Shown: one piece after another, positions 14,397 to 27,400 of the stretch | Position numbering within the stretch: position 1 is the first letter of the stretch | Layout: each line of letters starts with the position of its first letter | DNA from: Cavia porcellus | Lineage: Eukaryota; Chordata; Mammalia; Rodentia; Caviidae | Length of the DNA stretch: 64,000 nucleotides | Reading direction: 5' to 3' | Assembly (NCBI RefSeq): GCF_034190915.1 | Contig: NW_026947546.1 | Location: forward strand, 1,116,001 to 1,180,000 | The notes under the pieces: model-generated | Seen by the model: the letters and a program-made list of their open reading frames with translations, nothing else | Database searches by the model: none | Told to the model about the DNA's origin: nothing | Translations under genes and position numbers: made by a program

Positions 14397-14463
14397 GTGA
14401 TGTTTTTCTCACTCCTACTAGTGAATGTAATGTAACACACACCCATACAATGCGCACCACCCC
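14397..14463 (+). repeat. 67-bp satellite monomer (reference copy)
   Basis: This copy matches the consensus of the abundant monomer. From 5' to 3' it holds GTGATG, a T5 tract, CTCACTCCTACTAGTGA, a short tandem pentamer (AATGT twice, then AA), CACACACCC, ATACAATGCGC and ACCACCCC. The period is confirmed by repeated 67-bp spacing between identical variants, for example the monomers at 4146 and 4213. Common length variants are 66 bp (CCCAATAATG or CCCTATAATG in place of CCCATACAATG; or GATGATTTCTC with a shortened T tract), 63 bp (one CACA lost near 14848), 68 bp (CACCGGAGTGATG) and 71 bp (extra ACCC before CCCGTG). The plus strand is C-rich and G-poor, with GC skew about -0.4. Phase is arbitrary; I start at GTGATG because the 143-bp units start at the same point. 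Confidence 0.95.
14409..14424. other. Small inverted repeat inside the 67-bp monomer
   Basis: TCACT and AGTGA form 5-bp inverted arms around the 6-base centre CCTACT. The right side overlaps the palindrome ACTAGT. The element occurs in most of the roughly 716 monomers of 67 bp and is absent from both halves of the 143-bp unit. A stem this short is weak as a hairpin; a dyad binding site for a repeat-associated protein is equally possible. No function is shown by the sequence. Confidence 0.6.
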
Positions 14464-14739
14464 GTGATGTTTTTCTCACTCCTACTAGTGAATGTAATGT
14501 AACACACACCCATACAATGCGCACCACCCCGTGATGTTTTTCTCACTCCTACTAGTGAATCTAATGTAACAAACACCCATACAATGAGCACCACCCCGCG
14601 ATGTTTTTCAGAAGCCTATCCTACATTGCCACTGCATGTTCCCTGACCTCCCCATGCTGACCACCCCGCGGGGCTTTTCTCCATGCTACATTGCCACTCA
14701 CTGCCTTTCCTAATTCAGACCCTCCGATTCACACCACCC

Positions 14740-17100
14740 CGTGATGTTTTTCTCACTCCTAGTAGTGAATGTAATGTAACACACACCCATACAATGCGTA
14801 CCACCCCGTGATGTTTTTCTCACTCCTACTAGTGAATGTAATGTAACACCCATACAATGCGCACCACCCCGTGATGTTTTTCTCACTCCTACGAGTGAAT
14901 GTAATGTAACACACACCCATACAATGCGCACCACCCCGTGATGTTTTTCTCACTCCTACTAGTGAATGTAATGTAACACACACCCATACAATGCGCACCA
15001 CCGAGTGATGCTTTTCTCACTCCTACTAGTGAATCTAATGTAACACACACCCATACAATGCGCACCACCCCGTGATGTTTTTCTCACTCCTACTAGTGAA
15101 TGTAATGTAACACACACCCATACAATGCGCACCACCCCGTGATGTTTTTCTCACTCCTAGTAGTGAATGTAATGTAACACACACCCATACAATGCGCACC
15201 ACCACGTGATGTTTTTCTCACTCCTACTAGTGAATGTAATGTAACACACACCCATACAATGCGCACCACCCCGTGATGTTTTTCTCACTCCTACGAGTGA
15301 ATATAATGTAACACACACCCATACAATGCACACCACCCCGTGATGTTTTTCTCACTCCTACGAGTGAATGTAATGTAACACACACACATACAATGCGCAC
15401 CACCCCGTGATGTTTTTCTCACTCCTACTAGTGAATGTAATGTAACACACACCCATACAATGCGCACCACCCCGTGATGTTTTTCTCACTCCTACTAGTG
15501 AATCTAATGTAACACACACCCATACAATGCGCACCACCCCGTGATGTTTTTCTCACTCCTACTAGTGAATCTAATGTAACACACACCCATACAATGCGCA
15601 CCACACCGCCATGTTTTTCAGAAACCTATCCTACATTGCCACTGCATGTTCCCTGACCTCCCCATGCTGACCACCCCGCGGGGCTTTTCTCCATCCTACA
15701 TTGCCACTCACTGCGTTTCCTAATTCAGACCCTCCGATTCACACCACCCCGTGATGTTTTTCTCACTCCTATTAGTGAATGTAATGTAACACACACCCAT
15801 ACAATGCGCACCACCCCGTGATGTTTTTCTCACTCCTACTAGTGAATGTAATGTAACACACACCCATACAATGCGCACCACCCCGTGATGTTTTTCTCAC
15901 TCCTACTAGTGAATGTAATGTAACACACACCCATACAATGCGCACCACCCCGTGATGTTTTTCTCACTCCTACTAGTGAATGTAATGTAACACACACCCA
16001 TACAATGCGCACCACCCCGTGATATTTTTCTCACTCCTACTAGTGAATGTAATGTAACACACACCCATACAATGCGCACCACCGCGTGATGTTTTTCTCA
16101 CTCCTACTAGTGAATCTAATGTAACACACACCCATACAATGCGCACCACCCCGTGATGTTTTTCTCACTCCTACTAGTGAATGTAATGTAACACACACCC
16201 ATACAATGCGCACCACCCCGTGACGTTTTTCTCACTCCTACTAGTGAATGTAATGTAACACACACCCATACAATGCACACAACCCCGTGATGTTTTTCTC
16301 ACTCCTACGAGTGAATGTAATGTAACACACACCCATACAATGCGCACCACCCCGGGATGATTTTCTCACTCCTACTAGTGAATGTAATGTAACACACACC
16401 CATACAATGCGCACCACCCCGTGATGTTTTTCTCACTCCTACTAGTGAATGTAATGTAACACACACCCATACAATGCGCACCACCCCGTGATGTTTTTCT
16501 CACTCCTACTAGTGAATCTAATGTAACACACACCCATATAATGCGCACCACCCCGTGATGTTTTTCGCACTCCTACGAGTGAATGTAATGTAACACACAC
16601 CCATACAATGCGCACCACCCCGTGATGTTTTTCTCACTCCTACGAGTGAATGTAATGTAACACACACCCATACAATGCGCACCACCCCGTGATGTTTGTC
16701 TCACTCCTACTAGTGAATCTAATGTAACACACACCCATACAATGCGCACCACCACGCGATGTTTTTCAGAATCCTATCCTACATTGCCACTGCATGTTCC
16801 CTGACCTCCCCATGGTGACCACCCCGCGGGGCTTTTCTCCATCCTACATTGCCACTCACTGCCTTTTCTAATTCAGACCCTCCGATTCACACCACCCCGT
16901 GATGTTTTTCTCACTCCTATTAGTGAATGTAATGTAACACACACACATACAATGCGCACCACCCCGTGATGTTTTTCTCACTCCTACGAGTGAATATAAT
17001 GTAACACACACCCATACAATGCGCACCAACCCGTGATGTTTTTCTCACTCTTACGAGTGAATGTAATGTAACACACACCCATACAATGCGCACCACCCCG
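14740..17100 (+). repeat. Run of long monomer stretches carrying the TACGAGTG variant
   Basis: Thirteen and then fifteen 67-bp monomers separate the units at 14598, 15608 and 16756. Several of them carry TACGAGTG instead of TACTAGTG (near 14891, 15292, 15360, 16307, 16573, 16641, 16984 and 17051), which removes the ACTAGT palindrome while keeping the TCACT/AGTGA arms. The same variant returns in the matching stretch around 28.27-29.03 kb and is rare or absent elsewhere. Local clustering of a variant indicates homogenisation over a few kilobases. One monomer near 14848 has lost four bases of the CA run. Confidence 0.75.
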
Positions 17101-20100
17101 TGATGTTTTTCTCACTCCTACTAGTGAATGTAATGTAACACACACCCATACAATGTGCACCACCCCGTGATGTTTTTCTCACTCCTACTAGTGAATGTAA
17201 TGTAACACACACCCATACAATGCGCACCACTCCGTGATGTTTTTCTCACTCCTACTAGTGAATGTAATGTAACACACACCCATACAATGCGCACCACCCC
17301 GCGATGTTTTTCAGAATCCTATCCTACATTGCCACTGCATGTTCCCTGACCTCCCCATGCTGACCACCCCGCGGGGCTTTTCTCCATCCTATATTGCCAC
17401 TCACTGCCTTTCCTAATTCAGACCCTCTGATTCACACCACCCCGTGATGTTTTTCTCACTCCTATTCGTGAATGTAATGTAACACACACCCATAAAATGC
17501 GCACCACCCCGTGATGTTTTTCTCACTCCTACTAGTGAATGTAATGTAACACACACCCATACAATGCGCACCACCCCGTGATGTTTTTCTCACTCCTACT
17601 AGTGAATGTAATGTAACACACACCCATACAATGCGCACCACCCCGTGATGTTTTTCTCACTCCTACTTGTGAATCTAATGTAACACACACCCATACAATG
17701 CGCACCACCCCGCGATGTTTTTCAGAATCCTATCCTACATTGCCACTGCATGTTCCCTGACCTCCCCATGCTGACCACCCCGCGGGGCTTTTCTCCATCC
17801 TACATTGCCACTCACTGCCTATCCTAATTCAGACCCTCCGATTCACACCACCCCGTGATGTTTTTCTCACTCCTATTAGTGAATGTAATGTAACACACAC
17901 CCATACAATGCGCACCACCCCGTGATGTTTTTCTCACTCCTACTAGTGAATGTAATGTAAGACACACCCATACAATACGCACCACCCCGTGGTGTTTTTC
18001 TCACTCCTACTAGTGAATGTAATGTAACACACACCCATACAATGCGCACCACCCCGTGATGTTTTTCTCACTCCTACTAGTGAATGTAATGTAACACACA
18101 CCCATACAATGCGCACCACCCCTAGATGTTTTTCAGAAACCTATCCTACATTGCCACTGCATGTTCCCTGACCTCCCCATGCTGACCAGTCCGCGGTGCT
18201 TTTCTCCATCCTAGATTGCCACTCACGGCCTATCCTAATTCAGACCCTCCGATTCACACCACCCTGTGAGGTTTTTCTCACTCCTACTAATGAATGTAAT
18301 GTAACACACACCCATACAATGCGCACCACCCCGTGATGTTTTTCTCACCCCTACTAGTGAATGTAATGTAACACACACCCATACAATGCGCACCACCCCG
18401 TGATGTTTTTCTCACTCCTACTAGTGAATGTAATGTAACACACACCCAATAATGCGCACCACCCCGTGATGTTTTTCTCACTCCTATTAGTGAATGTAAT
18501 GTAACACACACCCATACAATGCGCACCACCCCGTGATGTTTTTCAGAAACCTATCCTACATTGCCACTGCATGTTCCATGACCTCCCCATGCTGACCACC
18601 CCGCGGTGCTTTTCTCCATCCTACATTGCCACTCACTGCCTATCCTAATTCAGAGCCTCCGATTCACACCACCCTGTGATGTTTTTCTCACTCCTAGTAG
18701 TGAATGTAATGTAACACACACCCATACAATGCGCACCACCCCGTGATGTTTTTCTCACTCCTACTAGTGAATGTAATGTAACACACACCCATACAATGTG
18801 CACCACCCCATGATGTTTTTCTCACTCCTACTAGTGAATGTAATGTAACACACACCCATACAATGCACACCAACCCGTGATGTTTTTCTCACTCCTACTA
18901 GTGAATGTAATGTAACACACACCCATACAATGCGCACCACCCCTTGATGTTTTTCTCACTCCTACTAGTGTATGTAATGTAACACACACCCATACAATGC
19001 GCACCACCCCGTGATGTTTTTCTCACTCATACTAGTGAATGAAATGTAACACACACCCATACAATGCACACCACCCCGTGATGTTTTTCTCACTCCTACT
19101 TGTCAATCTAATGTAACACACACCCATACAATGCGCACCACCCCGCGATGTTTTTCAGTAACCTATCCTACATTGCCACTGCATGTTCCCTGACCTCCAC
19201 ATGCTGACCACCCCGCGGTGCTTTTCTCCATCCTACATTGCCACTCACTGCCTATCCTAATTCAGACCCTGCGATTCACACCACCCCGTGATGCTTTTCT
19301 CACTCCTAGTAGTGAATGTATTGTAACACACACCCATACAATGCGCACCACCCGTGATGTTTTTCTCACTCCTACTAGTGAATGTAATGTAACACACACC
19401 CATACAATGTGCACCACCCCGTGATGTTTTTCTCACTCCTACTAGTGAATGTAATGTAACACACACCCATACAATGCACACCACCCCGTGATGTTTTTCT
19501 CACTCCTACTAGTGAATGTAATGTAACACACACCCATACAATGTGCACCACCCCGTGATGTTTTTCTCACTCCTACTAGTGAATGTAATGTAACACACAC
19601 CCATACAATGCACACCACCCCGTGATGTTTTTCTCACTCCTACTAGTGAATGTAATGTAACACACACCCATACAATGCGCACCACCCCGCGATGTTTTTC
19701 AGTAACCTATCCTACATTGCCACTGCATGTTCCCTGACCTCCACATGCTGACCACCCCGCGGTGGTTTTCTCCATCCTACATTGCCAATCACTGCCTATC
19801 CTAATTCAGACCCTGCGATTCACACCACCCCGTGATGCTTTTCTCACTCCTAGTAGTGAATGTATTGTAACACACACCCATACAATGCGCACCACCCCGT
19901 GATGTTTTTCTCACTCTTACTAGTGAATGTAATGTAACACACACACATACAAGGCGCACCACCCCGTGATGTTTTTCTCAGTCCTACTAGTGAATGTAAT
20001 GTAACACACACCAATACAATGCGCACCACCCCGTGATGTTTTTCTCACTCCTACTAGTGAATGTAATGTAACACAAACCCATAAAATGCGCACCACCCCG

Positions 20101-21455
20101 TGATGTTTTTCTCACTCCTACTAGTGAATGTAATGTAACACACACCCATACAATGCGCACCAACCCGTGATGTTTTTCTCACTCCTACTAGTGAATGTAA
20201 TGTAACACACACCCATACAATGCGCACCACCCCGTGATGTTTTTCTCACTCATACTAGTGAATGTAATGAAACACACACCCATACAATGCGCACCACCCC
20301 GTGATGTTTTTCTCACTCCTACTAGTGAATGTAATGTAACACACACCCATACAATGCGCACCACCCCGTGATGTTTTTCTCACTCATACTAGTGAATGTA
20401 ATGAAACACACACCCATACAATGCGCACCACCCCGTGATGTTTTTCTCACTCCTACTAGTGAATGTAATGTAACACACACCCATATGATGCGCACCACCC
20501 CGTGATGATTTCTCACTCCTAATAGTGAGTGTAATGTAACACACACCCATACGTTTCGCACTACCCCGTGATGTTTTTCTCACTCCTACTAGTGAATGTA
20601 ATGTAACACACACCCATACAATGCGCACCACCCCGTGGTGTTTTTCTCACTCCTACTAGTGAATGTTATGTAACACACACCCATACAATGCGCACCACCC
20701 CGTGATGTTTTTCTCACTCCTACTAGTGAATGTAATGTAAGACACACCCATACAATACGCACCACCCCGTGGTGTTTTTCTCACTCCTACTAGTGAATGT
20801 AATGTAACACACACCCATACAATGCGCACCACCCCGTGATGTTTTTCTCACTCCTACTAGTGAATGTAATGTAACACACACCCATACAATGCGCACCACC
20901 CCGAGATGTTTTTCAGAAACCTATCCTACATTGCCACTGCATGTTGCCTGACCTCCCCATGCTGACCAGCCCGCGGTGCTTTTCTCCATCCTACATTGCC
21001 ACTCACGGCCTATCCTAATTCAGACCCTCCGATTCACACCACCCCGTGATGTTTTTCTCACTCCTACTAATGAATGTAATGTAACACACACCCATACAAT
21101 GCGCACCACCCCGTGATGTTTTTCTCACCCCTACTAGTGAATGTAATGTAACACACACCCATACAATGCGCACCACCCCGTGATGTTTTTCTCACTCCTA
21201 CTAGTGAATGTAATGTAACACACACCCTATAATGTGCACCACCCCGTTATGTTTTTCTCACTCCTATTAGTGAATGTAATGTAACACACACCCACACAAT
21301 GCGCACCATCCCGTGATGTTTTTCAGAAACCTATCCTACATTGCCACTGCATGTTCCATGACCTCCCCATGCTGACCAACCCGCGGTGCTTTTCTCCATC
21401 CTACATTGCCACTCACTGCCTATCCTAATTCAGAGCCTCCGATTCACACCACCCC

Positions 21456-24400
21456 GTGATGTTTTTCTCACTCCTACTAGTGAATGTAATGTAACACACA
21501 CCCATACAATGCGCACCACCCCGTGATGCTTGTCTCACTCCTACTAGTGAATGTAATGTAACACACACCCATATGATGCGCACCACCCCGTGATAATTTC
21601 TCACTCCTAATAGTGAATGTAATGTAACACACACCCATACGTTTCGCACTACCCCGTGATGTTTTTCTCACTCCTACTAGTGAATGTAATGTAACACACA
21701 CCCATACAATGCGCACCACCCCGTGGTGTTTTTCTCACTCCTACTAGTGAATGTTATGTAACACACACCCATACAATGCGCACCACCCCGTGATGTTTTT
21801 CTCACTCCTACTAGTGAATGTAATGTAAGACACAACCATACAATACGCACCACCCCGTGGTGTTTTTCTCACTCCTACTAGTGAATGTTATGTAACACAC
21901 ACCCATACAATGCGCACCACCCCGTGATGTTTTTCTCACTCCTACTAGTGAATTTAATGTAACACACAACCATACAATGCGCACCACCCCATGATGTTTT
22001 TCTCACTCCTACTAGTGAATGTAACGTAACACACACCCATACAATGCGCACCACCCCGTGATGTTTTTCTCACTCCTACTAGTGAATGTAATGTAACACA
22101 CACCCATACAATGAGCACCACCCCGTGATGTCTTTCTCACTCCTACTAGTGAATGTAATGTAACACACACCCATACAATGTGCACCACCCCGTGATGTTT
22201 TTCTCACTCCTACTAGTGAATGTTATGTAACACACACCCATACAATGCGCACCACTCCGTGATGTTTTTCAGAAACCTATCCTACATTGCCACTGCATGT
22301 TCCCTGACCTCCCCATGCTGACCACCCTGCGGTGCTTTTCTCCATCCTACATTGCCACTCACTGCCTATCCTAATTCAGACCCTCCGGTTCACACCACCC
22401 CGTGATGTTTTTCTCACTCCTACTAGTGAATGTAATGTAACACACACCAATACAATGCGCACCACCCCGTGATGTTTTTGTCACTCCTACTAGTGAATGT
22501 AATGTAACACACACCCATACAATGAGCACCACCCCGTGATGTTTTTCTCACTCCTAATAGTGAATGTAATGTAACACACACACATACAATGCACACCACT
22601 CCGTGATGTTTTTCTCACTCCTACTAGTGAATGTAATGTAATACACACCCATACAATGCATACCACCCCGCGATGTTTTTCAGAAACCTATTCTACATTG
22701 CCACTGCATGTTCCCTGACCTCCACATGCTGATCACCCCGCGGTGCTTTTCTCCATCCTACATTGCCAATCACTGCCTATCCTAATTCAGACCCTCCGAT
22801 TCACAGCACCCTGTGATGCTTTTCTCACTCCTACTAGTGAATGTAATGTAACACAAACCCATACAATGCGCACCCCCCCTTGATGTTTTTCTCACTCCGA
22901 CTAGTGAATGTAATGTAACACACACCCATACAATGCGCACCACCCCGTGATGTTTTTCTCACTCCTACTAGTGAATGTAATGTAACACACACCCATACAA
23001 TGCGCACCACCCCTTGATGTTTTTCTCACTCCGACTAGTGAATGTAATATAACACACACCCATACAATGCACACCACCCCGTGATGTTTTTCTCACTCCT
23101 ACTAGTGAATGTAATGTAACACAAACCCATACAATGCGCACCCCCCCTTGATGTTTTTCTCACTCCTACTAGTGAATGTAATGTAACACACACCCATACA
23201 ATGCGCACCACCCCGTGATGTTTTTCTCACTCCTACTAGTGAATGTAATGTAACACACACCCATACAATGCGCACCACCCCTCTATGTTTTTAAGAAACC
23301 TATCCTACATTGCCACTGCATGTTCCCTGACCTCCCCATGCTGACCACCGCGCGGAACTTTTCTCCATCCTACATTGCCACACACTGCCTATCCTAATTC
23401 AGACCCTCCGATTCACACCACCCCGTGATGTTTTTCTCACTCCTACTAGTGAATGTAATGTAACTCACACCCATACAATGCGCAGCACCCCGTGATGTTT
23501 TTCTCACTCCTACTAGTGAATGTAATGTAACACACACCCAATAATGCGCACCACCCCGTGATGTTTTTCTCACTCCTATTAGTGAATGTAATGTAACACA
23601 CACCCATACAATGCGCACCACCCCCGATGTTTTTCAGAAACCTAACCTACATTTCCACTGCATGTTCCCTGACCTCCCCATGCTGACCACCCCGCGGTGC
23701 TTTTCTCCATCCTACATTGCCACTCACTGCCTATCCTAATTCAGACCCTCAGACTCACACCACCCCGTGATGTTTTTCTCACTCCTACTGGTGAATGTAA
23801 TGTAACACACACCCATACAATGCGCACCACCCACGCCGTGATGTTTTTCTCTCTCCTACTAGTGAATGTAATGTTACACACACCCATACAATGCACACCA
23901 CCCCGCGATGTTTTTCAGAAACCTATCCTACATTGCCACTGCATGTCCCTGACCTCCCTATGCTGACTACCCCGTGGTGCTTTTCTCCACCCTACATTGC
24001 CACTCACTACTTATCCTAATTCAGACCCTCCGATTCACACCACCCCGTGATGATTTTCTCACTCCTACTAGTGAATATATTGTAACACACACCCATACAT
24101 TGCGCACCACCCCGTGATGTTTTTGTCACTCCTAATAGTGAATGTAATGTAACACACACCCATACAATGCGCACCACCCCGTGATGTTTTTCTCACTCCT
24201 ACTAGTGAATGTAATGTAACACACACCCATACATTGCGCACCACCACGTGATGTTTTTCTCACTCCTACTAGTGAATGTAATGTAACACACACCCATACA
24301 ATGCGCACCACCCCGTGATGTTTTTCTCACTCCTACTAGTGAATGTAATGTAACACACAACCATACAATGCGCACCACCCCGCGATGTTTTTCAGAAACC

Positions 24401-27400
24401 TATCCTACATTGCCACTGCATGTTCCCTGAACTCCCCACGCTGACCACCCCGTGGTGCTTTTCTCCATCCTACCTTGCCACTCACTGCCTATCCTAATTC
24501 AGAACCTCCGATTCACACCACCCCGTGATGTTTTTCTCACTCCTCCTGGTGAATGTAATGTAACACACACCCATACAATGCACACCACCCGCGATGTTTT
24601 TCAGAAACCTATCCTACACTGCCACTGCATGTTCCCTGACCTCCCCATGCTGACCACCCCGCGGTGCTTTTCTCCATCCTACATTGCCACTCACTGCCTA
24701 TCCTAATTCAGACCCTCAGACTCACACCACCCCGTGATGTTTTTCTCACTCCTACTGGTGAATGTAATGTAACACACACCCATAAAATGCGCACAACCCA
24801 CCCCGTGATGTTTTTCTCACTCCTACTAGTGAATGTAATGTAACACACACCCATACAATGCGCACCACCCCGTGATGTTTTTGTCACTCCTACTAGTGAA
24901 TGTAATGTAACACACACCCATACAATGCGCACCACCCGCGATGTTTTTCTCACTCCTACTAGTGAATGTAATGTATCACACACCCATACAATGCGCACCA
25001 CCCCGTCATGTTTTTCTCACTCCTACTAGTGAATGTAATGTAACACACACCCATACAATGCACACCACTCCGTGATGTTTTTCTCACTCCTACTAGTGAA
25101 TATAATGTAATACACACCCATACAATGCATACCACCCCGCGATGTTTTTCAGAAACCTATTCTACATTGCCACTGCATGTTCCCTGACCTCCACATGCTG
25201 ATCACCCCGCGGTGCTTTTCTCCATCCTACATTGCCAATCACTGCCTATCCTAATTCAGACCCTCCGATTCACTGCACCCTGTGATGCTTTTCTCACTCC
25301 TACTAGTGAATGTAATGTAACACAAACCCATACAATGCGCACCCCCCCTTGATGTTTTTCTCACTCCGACTAGTGAATGTAATGTAACACACACCCATAC
25401 AATGCGCACCACCCCGTGATGTTTTTCTCACTCCTACTAGTGAATGTAATGTAACACAAACCCATACAATGCGCACCCCCCCTTGATGTTTTTCTCACTC
25501 CTACTAGTGAATGTAATGTAACACACACCCATACAATGCGCACCACCCCTTGATGTTTTTCTGACTCCGACTAGTGAATGTAATGTAACACACACCCATA
25601 CAATGCACACCACCCCGTGATGTTTTTCTCACTCCTACTGGTGAATGTAATGTAACACAAACCCATACAATGCGCACCCCCCTTGATGTTTTTCTCACTC
25701 CTACTAGTGAATGTAATGTAACACACACCCATACAATGCGCACCACCCCGTGATGTTTTTCTCACTCCTACTAGTGAATGTAATGTAACACACACCCATA
25801 CAATGCGCACCACCCCTCTATGTTTTTAAGAAACCTATCCTACATTGCCACTGCATGTTCCCTGACCTCCCCATGCTGACAACCGCGCGGAGCTTTTCTC
25901 CATCCTACATTGCCACTCACTGCCTATCCTAATTCAGACCCTCCGATTCACACCACCCCATGATGTTTTTCTCACTCCTACTAGTGAATGTAATGTAACT
26001 CACACCCATACAATGCGCACCACCCCGTGATGTTTTTCTCACTCCTACTAGTGAATGTAATGTAACACACACCCATACAATGCGCACCACCCCGTGATGT
26101 TTTTCTCACTCCTACTAGTGCATGTAATGTAACACACACCCATACAATGCGCACCACCCCGTGATGTTTTTCTCACTCCTACTAGTGAATGTAATGTAAC
26201 ACACACCCATACAATGCGCACCACCCCGTGATGTTTTTCTCACTCCTACTAGTGAATGTAATGTATCACACACCCATACAATGCGCACCACCCCGTCATG
26301 TTTTTCTCACTCCTACTAGTGAATGTAATGTAACACACACCCATACAATGCACACCACTCCGTGATGTTTTTCTCACTCCTACTAGTGAATGTAATGTAA
26401 TACACACCCATACAATGCATACCACCCCGCGATGTTTTTCAGAAACCTATTCTACATTGCCACTGCATGTTCCCTGACCTCCACATGCTGATCACCCCGC
26501 GGTGCTTTTCTCCATCCTACATTGCCAATCACTGCCTATCCTAATTCAGACCCTCCGATTCACTGCACCCTGTGATGCTTTTCTCACTCCTACTAGTGAA
26601 TGTAATGTAACACAAATCCATACAATGCGCACCCCCCCTTGATGTTTTTCTCACTCCGACTAGTGAATGTAATGTAACACACACCCATACAATGCGCACC
26701 ACCCCGTGATGTTTTTCTCACTCCTACTAGTGAATGTAATGTAACACAAACCCATACAATGCGCACCCCCCCTTGATGTTTTTCTCACTCCTACTAGTGA
26801 ATGTAATGTAACACACACCCATACAATGCGCACCACCCCTTGATGTTTTTCTCACTCCGACTAGTGAATGTAATGTAACACACACCCATACAATGCACAC
26901 CACCCCGTGATGTTTTTCTCACTCCTACTAGTGAATGTAATGTAACACAAACCCATACAATGCGCACCCCCCCTTGATGTTTTTCTCACTCCTACTAGTG
27001 ACTGTAATGTAACACACACCCATACAATGCGCACCACCCCGTGATGTTTTTCTCACTCCTACTAGTGAATGTAATGTAACACACACCCATACAATGCGCA
27101 CCACCCCTCTATGTTTTTAAGAAACCTATCCTACATTGCCACTGCATGTTCCCTGACCTCCCCATGCTGACCACCGCGCGGAGCTTTTCTCCATCCTACA
27201 TTGCCACTCACTGCCTATCCTAATTCAGACCCTCCGATTCACACCACCCCGTGATGTTTTTCTCACTCCTACTAGTGAATGTAATGTAACTCACACCCAT
27301 ACAATGCGCACCACCCCGTGATGTTTTTCTCACTCCTACTAGTGAATGTAATGTAACACACACCCATACAATGCGCACCACCCCGTGATGTTTTTCTCAC

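Larger units (their letters stand above)
9557..21455 (+). repeat. Long composite segment, first copy (about 11.9 kb)
   Basis: The segment contains 143-bp units 10765, 11176, 11855, 12199, 12408, 12885, 13094, 13642, 14187, 14598, 15608, 16756, 17301, 17712, 18123, 18533, 19145, 19689, 20903 and 21313. The next segment repeats most of these in the same order. Starts 10765-13642 recur at offsets of 11,426-11,497 bp, 15608-19145 at 11,978-12,044 bp, and 19689-21313 at 12,589-12,656 bp. The stepwise rise in offset shows insertions and losses of whole monomers after the duplication. The right part (18.1-21.4 kb) also resembles the 3.67-kb HOR. The middle part (13.8-17.6 kb) has its own monomer subtypes, with GAATCTAATG and TACGAGTG, and its units read CAGAATCC. 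Confidence 0.8.

Noticed and set aside
14388..14400. C-rich junction CACCACCCC as an i-motif or G-quadruplex on the other strand
   Set aside because: Only one tract of four C per 67 bp, with neighbouring tracts too short and too far apart for the usual four-tract fold.
14430..14445. CACACACCC run as a telomere-type repeat
   Set aside because: It is one short run per 67-bp monomer, not a tandem of a 5-8-bp telomere unit; no TTAGGG, TTTAGGG or TTAGG arrays were seen.
14397..14463. tRNA-derived or 5S-derived origin of the monomer
   Set aside because: I see no A-box or B-box pair at suitable spacing and no cloverleaf-like pairing; resemblance to a known RNA gene could not be supported.
23697..23966. 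89-codon open frame on the plus strand (also at 43924 and 52370)
   Set aside because: It begins at GTG in GCGGTGCTTTTC, the start of the 73-bp half, and runs through one 67-bp and one 71-bp monomer into the next unit. It recurs wherever that arrangement occurs and so is a by-product of the repeat.
24708..25001. 97-codon open frame on the minus strand, longest of dozens of similar frames
   Set aside because: It is the three-phase translation of the satellite; the start is GTG, the stop is the TAG in the repeated ACTAGT, and the length is set by the repeat period. No domain, no codon bias and no unique copy. Not a gene.
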